Shown in pieces: positions 7,401 through 8,801 of a stretch of 8,801 nt of DNA. Made by a program: the position numbers and the translations under genes. The stretch is from DATJOJ01 sp035507035 (lineage in GTDB: Bacteria; Acidobacteriota; Terriglobia; Terriglobales; Acidobacteriaceae). A model generated the notes under the pieces. The model saw only the letters and a program-made list of their open reading frames with translations, searched no databases and was not told the DNA's origin. Positions within the stretch are counted from its first letter, which is position 1; every line of letters starts with the position of its first letter. Where the stretch lies: the NCBI GenBank assembly GCA_035507035.1, contig DATJOJ010000043.1:1-8801 (forward strand), in the 5' to 3' direction.

Positions 7401-8278
7401 AAGTATTCATTGGCCGATAGCGCATTAGGGCGGAATACGCCGAACACGTCGCCGTGGAATTTATTAGTGCCGGACTTGCTCACCAAACTAATTACGCCTG
7501 CGCCTCCGCTCTGGTAAGAGGCTGGCGTATTCTGCGTCTCCACCCGGACCTCATCGATACCATCCTCGGGAATGTTCATCGCCGGAATGATCGCGGCGGC
7601 ATTGTTTTCGGCAACTCCGATGGGGCTGCCGTCGAGCATGTAATAAACAGAACCGACAATCGCGCCATTAATCGTGGCTGAGGAGATATCGACGCCCGGA
7701 CGCCCGATGGATATATTCTGAACTGACTGCATTGAATCGCTGGAGTTGGGCGAGCCGTTGGGCGGAGTTACCCCGGCGCTCAGCTGGGCAAGATCGTAGA
7801 CGTTGCGATACAGCAGCGGAACACGGTCGATTGTTTCGGCCGAAATCAGCGTGCCGACGGTGGAGCTGGTAGGCTCGACCAGGCTTACTCCCGACGTGAC
7901 CGTAACCGCCTCTGTCGTAGCGCCCACCTTCAAAGTAACGTTGGCCTGCGTAACCTGGTCCACGTTTACGGTTATGTTGTCGACTGCGACGCTAGCGAAC
8001 CCCGTCTGGCTCGCGGTGACTTCGTAGAGGCCGGGATTCAGCGAGATGAAACTGTATAAACCGCCGGCGCTGGTGACCGTATGCAGATTCACGCCAGTCG
8101 CCTTGTCAAGCAGCGTGACCTTTGCTCCGGGAACTAGAGCGCCAGTTGGATCAGTAACCGTACCAGTGATGCTCCCTCTTCCGGCTTGACCCAGTGCACT
8201 GATTGAAAGGAAGAACACGGAGATAAACGCGCAGAGACACGAGATTCTGCGACAGGTAATGAAAGATTGTACGTTCAT
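4496..8278 (-). CDS. Oar-like TonB-dependent outer-membrane transporter with carboxypeptidase-regulatory-like domain
   Basis: A 1260-residue outer-membrane protein. Residues 1-30 are a signal peptide, with cleavage likely near SALG-QA. Residues about 35-125 form a carboxypeptidase-regulatory-like Ig fold (SITGTVTDPTGALVPGAKV, LNPGLYEVTAS). Residues about 135-270 are the plug (ISAETIDRVPLL, YYMLDGSPIG, ISLVSKSGTNKFHG), and the rest is a long beta-barrel ending in the outer-membrane-type terminal phenylalanine (FGARFTF). Family segments ITAGLRWDIFGG (709-720) and LRFDVSAYNVTNTAQYG (1201-1217) are present. Such proteins take up large or scarce ligands using TonB energy or act as surface proteins; the substrate is not deducible, and no obvious TonB box is seen. 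Ten mature-chain cysteines form five close pairs in presumed surface loops. GGAGAG is five bases before the ATG. Length is usual and the gene is intact. The upstream same-strand LacI gene suggests sugar-linked control. Confidence 0.93.
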   Translation of the reverse strand: MNVQSFITCRRISCLCAFISVFFLSISALGQAGRGSITGTVTDPTGALVPGAKVTLLDKATGVNLHTVTSAGGLYSFISLNPGLYEVTASQTGFASVAVDNITVNVDQVTQANVTLKVGATTEAVTVTSGVSLVEPTSSTVGTLISAETIDRVPLLYRNVYDLAQLSAGVTPPNGSPNSSDSMQSVQNISIGRPGVDISSATINGAIVGSVYYMLDGSPIGVAENNAAAIIPAMNIPEDGIDEVRVETQNTPASYQSGGAGVISLVSKSGTNKFHGDVFGVFRPNALSANEYFNKQSQLSQGLANTPPDFHRYQEGASIGGPIKKDKLFFFADYEHTDQIQFEGLDTFAVPTTAEKSGDFSNLLNDPSCAGSVASCEIFDPTKPDNSDGTRQAFPGNIIPNPNPIGLLYLSKMPHCNIPDPVTCDAATTDVSPNYEAPGLDPFKANRFDVRVDWAASEKQRIFTRFSYDKLVFSTANVFPSGWDLNYAQNVTNGRNILVADDVTLNSSTVLQLRYSFTRHHEQQGGPPSYSSIDITNLGTINGATVGFPASLAAQQVLKQLPFVEFNDLGANTSGQEGVGGTSDYNNFLYASMNSDANAAITKIHGKHEISFGFEWMKRYLNVGQPPAPAGSYGFDLSATDQQSQPASGVPVGGSDFASLLVGMGTPPGTEINNSGYPNFTRDVFAAESNPYYATFVEDTYHARKTLTITAGLRWDIFGGRNERYNRQEYFNPTVMSNLNGVPFTGAEIYVNGSHRSPFTTNMHDFGPRLAFAWQPINRFVVRGGAGIYYGPSTHQVSSALQNTDGFSSQTQWNGTCYNADGNTVFTGTACNANTGTPVDNFTVPYSLSNPFPTGTVPIFTTGPSGLANNFGTILSTVLPSQRTPTTYNYNFAVEYELPHAIVVTAGYVGSRGLFLPFGGIDFNVLSAEQIQHYGAALCVDPSNPQCQMVPNTGPVSLNPNFAGAATVPLWAVLQAYPQYGDGSYGIGNGVGVNGYQGGDSSYNSLQTKVQKRLANGFTTLSTFTWGKIMTDDGNPPLGFVGTHLGAPQDWRDLQYEHSISPQDVKYQFTSQVSYDLPVGKGKQVNLNGVSDAIAGGWTVNAIVYLSTGVPINSPLSGLSPAYLSNQRADMVCNPASGAPHTVNAWFNDNCFVQPGAESGTPNPLIPGTAPAYLDNVRTRGARDLDLSIYKAFKIGEARELRFDVSAYNVTNTAQYGYPSVPSVADATPVSAGGPGSPFGQITNTVNTPRQFQFGARFTF

Positions 8279-8283
8279 GAGGT

Positions 8284-8289
8284 CTCTCC
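8284..8289 (-). promoter_or_regulatory. Ribosome binding site of the transporter gene
   Basis: GGAGAG on the minus strand ends five bases before the ATG at 8276-8278. It supports this start, which also gives a proper signal peptide directly at the N-terminus. Confidence 0.7.
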
Positions 8290-8451
8290 GATTAGCTCTG
8301 GAAGGTGAATCGCATGGAAATTGCTATCTGCGGCGGCAACGAATCACAGATGAAAGAGTATTGAGAAGTTCAGTTCGAATACCGGAGTCGTTTCAAGCCT
8401 CGCAGAAAAATACCCAGTGGACAACCTCGTTCGGTTCAATCCGAAATCGAG

Positions 8452-8469
8452 TATTAAAACGTATTAATA
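8452..8469. promoter_or_regulatory. Candidate LacI-family operator (18-bp palindrome with central CG)
   Basis: TATTAAAACGTATTAATA reads almost the same on both strands: eight of nine arm positions pair, with one mismatch pair at positions 7 and 12. The centre is ACGT, matching the central CG step common to LacI-family operators. The same stretch is also a 10-bp direct repeat (GTATTAAAAC at 8451-8460, GTATTAATAG at 8461-8470). It lies about 100 bases after the LacI-type gene, 174 bases before the transporter ATG, and overlaps the likely -10 area of the promoter candidate. Binding is an inference; AT-rich DNA yields palindromes by chance. Confidence 0.45.
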
Positions 8470-8496
8470 GTGGGCTTATTCAACATCTACTGTCAA
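8452..8496 (-). promoter_or_regulatory. Candidate sigma-70-type promoter for the transporter gene
   Basis: The minus strand carries a perfect TTGACA (8491-8496), preceded by GGC. The best -10-like sequence after it, TATTAA (8464-8469), is 21 bases away, which is too long. A second pairing, TTGAAT (8478-8483) with TTTAAT (8453-8458), has 19-base spacing. Neither is ideal, so the position is plausible but the exact promoter is not resolved. Either -10 falls within the palindrome at 8452-8469. Confidence 0.35.
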
Positions 8497-8569
8497 GCCA
8501 AAAGCTGTCCGGCGGTGTAATTTTAAGTAATGAAAAAACACTAGTCGGCGCGTCTGAAAACGTGCGGAA

Positions 8570-8801
8570 TTATGAGCGTGCGCAAGTGGAATCCCGGACC
8601 ACTAGTTCAGGGCTCAGCTTGCGATGTTGCGCAACGATTTTGCTCTTAGCCTGCACGGCAGTGATTCCTTCGGAGACGATGCTGACAGCCATCTTGCCCA
8701 TTTCTGCGAGCGGTTGACGGACTGTGGTCAGCGAAGGCGTCAAAAGGCTGGAGTGGGCAATATCATCGAACCCAATCACCGAGCACTGCTCCGGAACTTT
8801 G
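8570..8801 (-). CDS. LacI-family transcriptional regulator, C-terminal 76 residues (partial, N-terminus beyond right edge)
   Basis: The visible residues are the end of the periplasmic-binding-protein-like effector domain of a LacI/GalR regulator. Diagnostic segments are VPEQCSVIGFDDIAHSS, TPSLTTVRQPLAEMGKMAV and, near the end, LSPELVVRDST. In this family SVIGFDD and LTTVRQP line the effector cleft and subunit interface. The DNA-binding helix-turn-helix lies outside the window, so operator preference cannot be read. The TAA stop is at 8570-8572. The gene precedes the transporter on the same strand, with a 291-base gap containing a CG-centred palindrome; this suggests local control of the transporter, by analogy with LacI-type regulators next to TonB-dependent sugar receptors. 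The effector is unknown. The residues before the GTG at 8777-8779 continue in frame to the edge, so that GTG is not the start. Confidence 0.9.
   Translation of the reverse strand, partial: KVPEQCSVIGFDDIAHSSLLTPSLTTVRQPLAEMGKMAVSIVSEGITAVQAKSKIVAQHRKLSPELVVRDSTCARS

Larger units (their letters stand above)
8279..8569. other. AT-rich regulatory gap between LacI regulator and transporter
   Basis: These 291 bases separate two same-strand genes. I see no credible protein gene. The part nearest the regulator (about 8450-8540) is clearly more AT-rich than the coding DNA around it and contains a TTGACA on the minus strand, an 18-bp palindrome and an oligo-T run (plus strand GAAAAAAC near 8532-8539). 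The remaining roughly 160 bases to the ATG would be a long 5' leader of the transporter mRNA; it includes a small inverted repeat TTCGG (8430-8434) / CCGAA (8441-8445). No known riboswitch is recognised. Confidence 0.6.

Noticed and set aside
8529..8569. Possible intrinsic terminator of the LacI gene, using the GTTTTTTC run on the minus strand
   Set aside because: A T-run is present, but I could not find a convincing GC-rich stem directly before it; only the short palindrome ACTAGT is there.
8259..8717. A 152-codon plus-strand open frame spanning the intergenic gap
   Set aside because: It overlaps the transporter start and about 148 bases of the LacI gene on the opposite strand, has no recognisable domain and no good ribosome binding site, and its composition is not protein-like.

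Overview
The window looks like a chromosomal segment of an Acidobacteriota (Terriglobia-type) bacterium. The main reason is the 1260-residue outer-membrane protein with an N-terminal carboxypeptidase-regulatory-like domain, a plug and a very long beta-barrel (Oar-like TonB-dependent transporter), a family strongly expanded in that phylum. Moderate GC coding sequence with short, mostly gene-filled spacing fits this. The assignment is an inference from family content; no rRNA or other marker gene is present. No mobile element, CRISPR array, tRNA or rRNA is visible.

Layout: (1) Positions 1-2077, minus strand, hold a three-gene unit read right to left: an SDR-family protein (1289-2077), a small cupin with a lysine-rich tail (825-1292) and threonine synthase thrC (758 to beyond the left edge). 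The SDR and cupin overlap by an ATGA, and thrC starts 66 bases after the cupin stop. (2) A 79-base divergent intergenic region (2078-2156) separates this unit from a plus-strand pair: an exported seven-bladed YVTN-type beta-propeller (2157-3215) and, 21 bases later, a PLP enzyme of the cystathionine gamma-synthase / O-acylhomoserine sulfhydrylase family (3237-4439). (3) A perfect 11-bp-stem hairpin (4457-4482) lies between the convergent PLP gene and the large minus-strand TonB-dependent transporter gene (4496-8278). (4) An AT-rich 291-base gap (8279-8569) carries a promoter-like TTGACA and a near-perfect 18-bp palindrome with a central CG, a plausible LacI-family operator. (5) At the right edge is the C-terminal end of a LacI-family regulator (8570 to beyond 8801), on the same strand as the transporter.

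Two themes emerge. ThrC and the PLP sulfur-amino-acid enzyme act on the two branches of homoserine metabolism (threonine and methionine), but sit in opposite transcription units. The LacI regulator, palindrome and transporter together suggest a substrate-responsive outer-membrane uptake locus, possibly for a carbohydrate. The most unusual protein-level observations are the SDR homologue that lacks the YxxxK catalytic pair, the highly basic N-terminal tail on the cupin, the Pro/Gly-rich insertion in one propeller blade, and ten transporter cysteines arranged as five local pairs. I did not find convincing evidence of a wholly new system; the regulatory region upstream of the transporter is the best candidate for follow-up.
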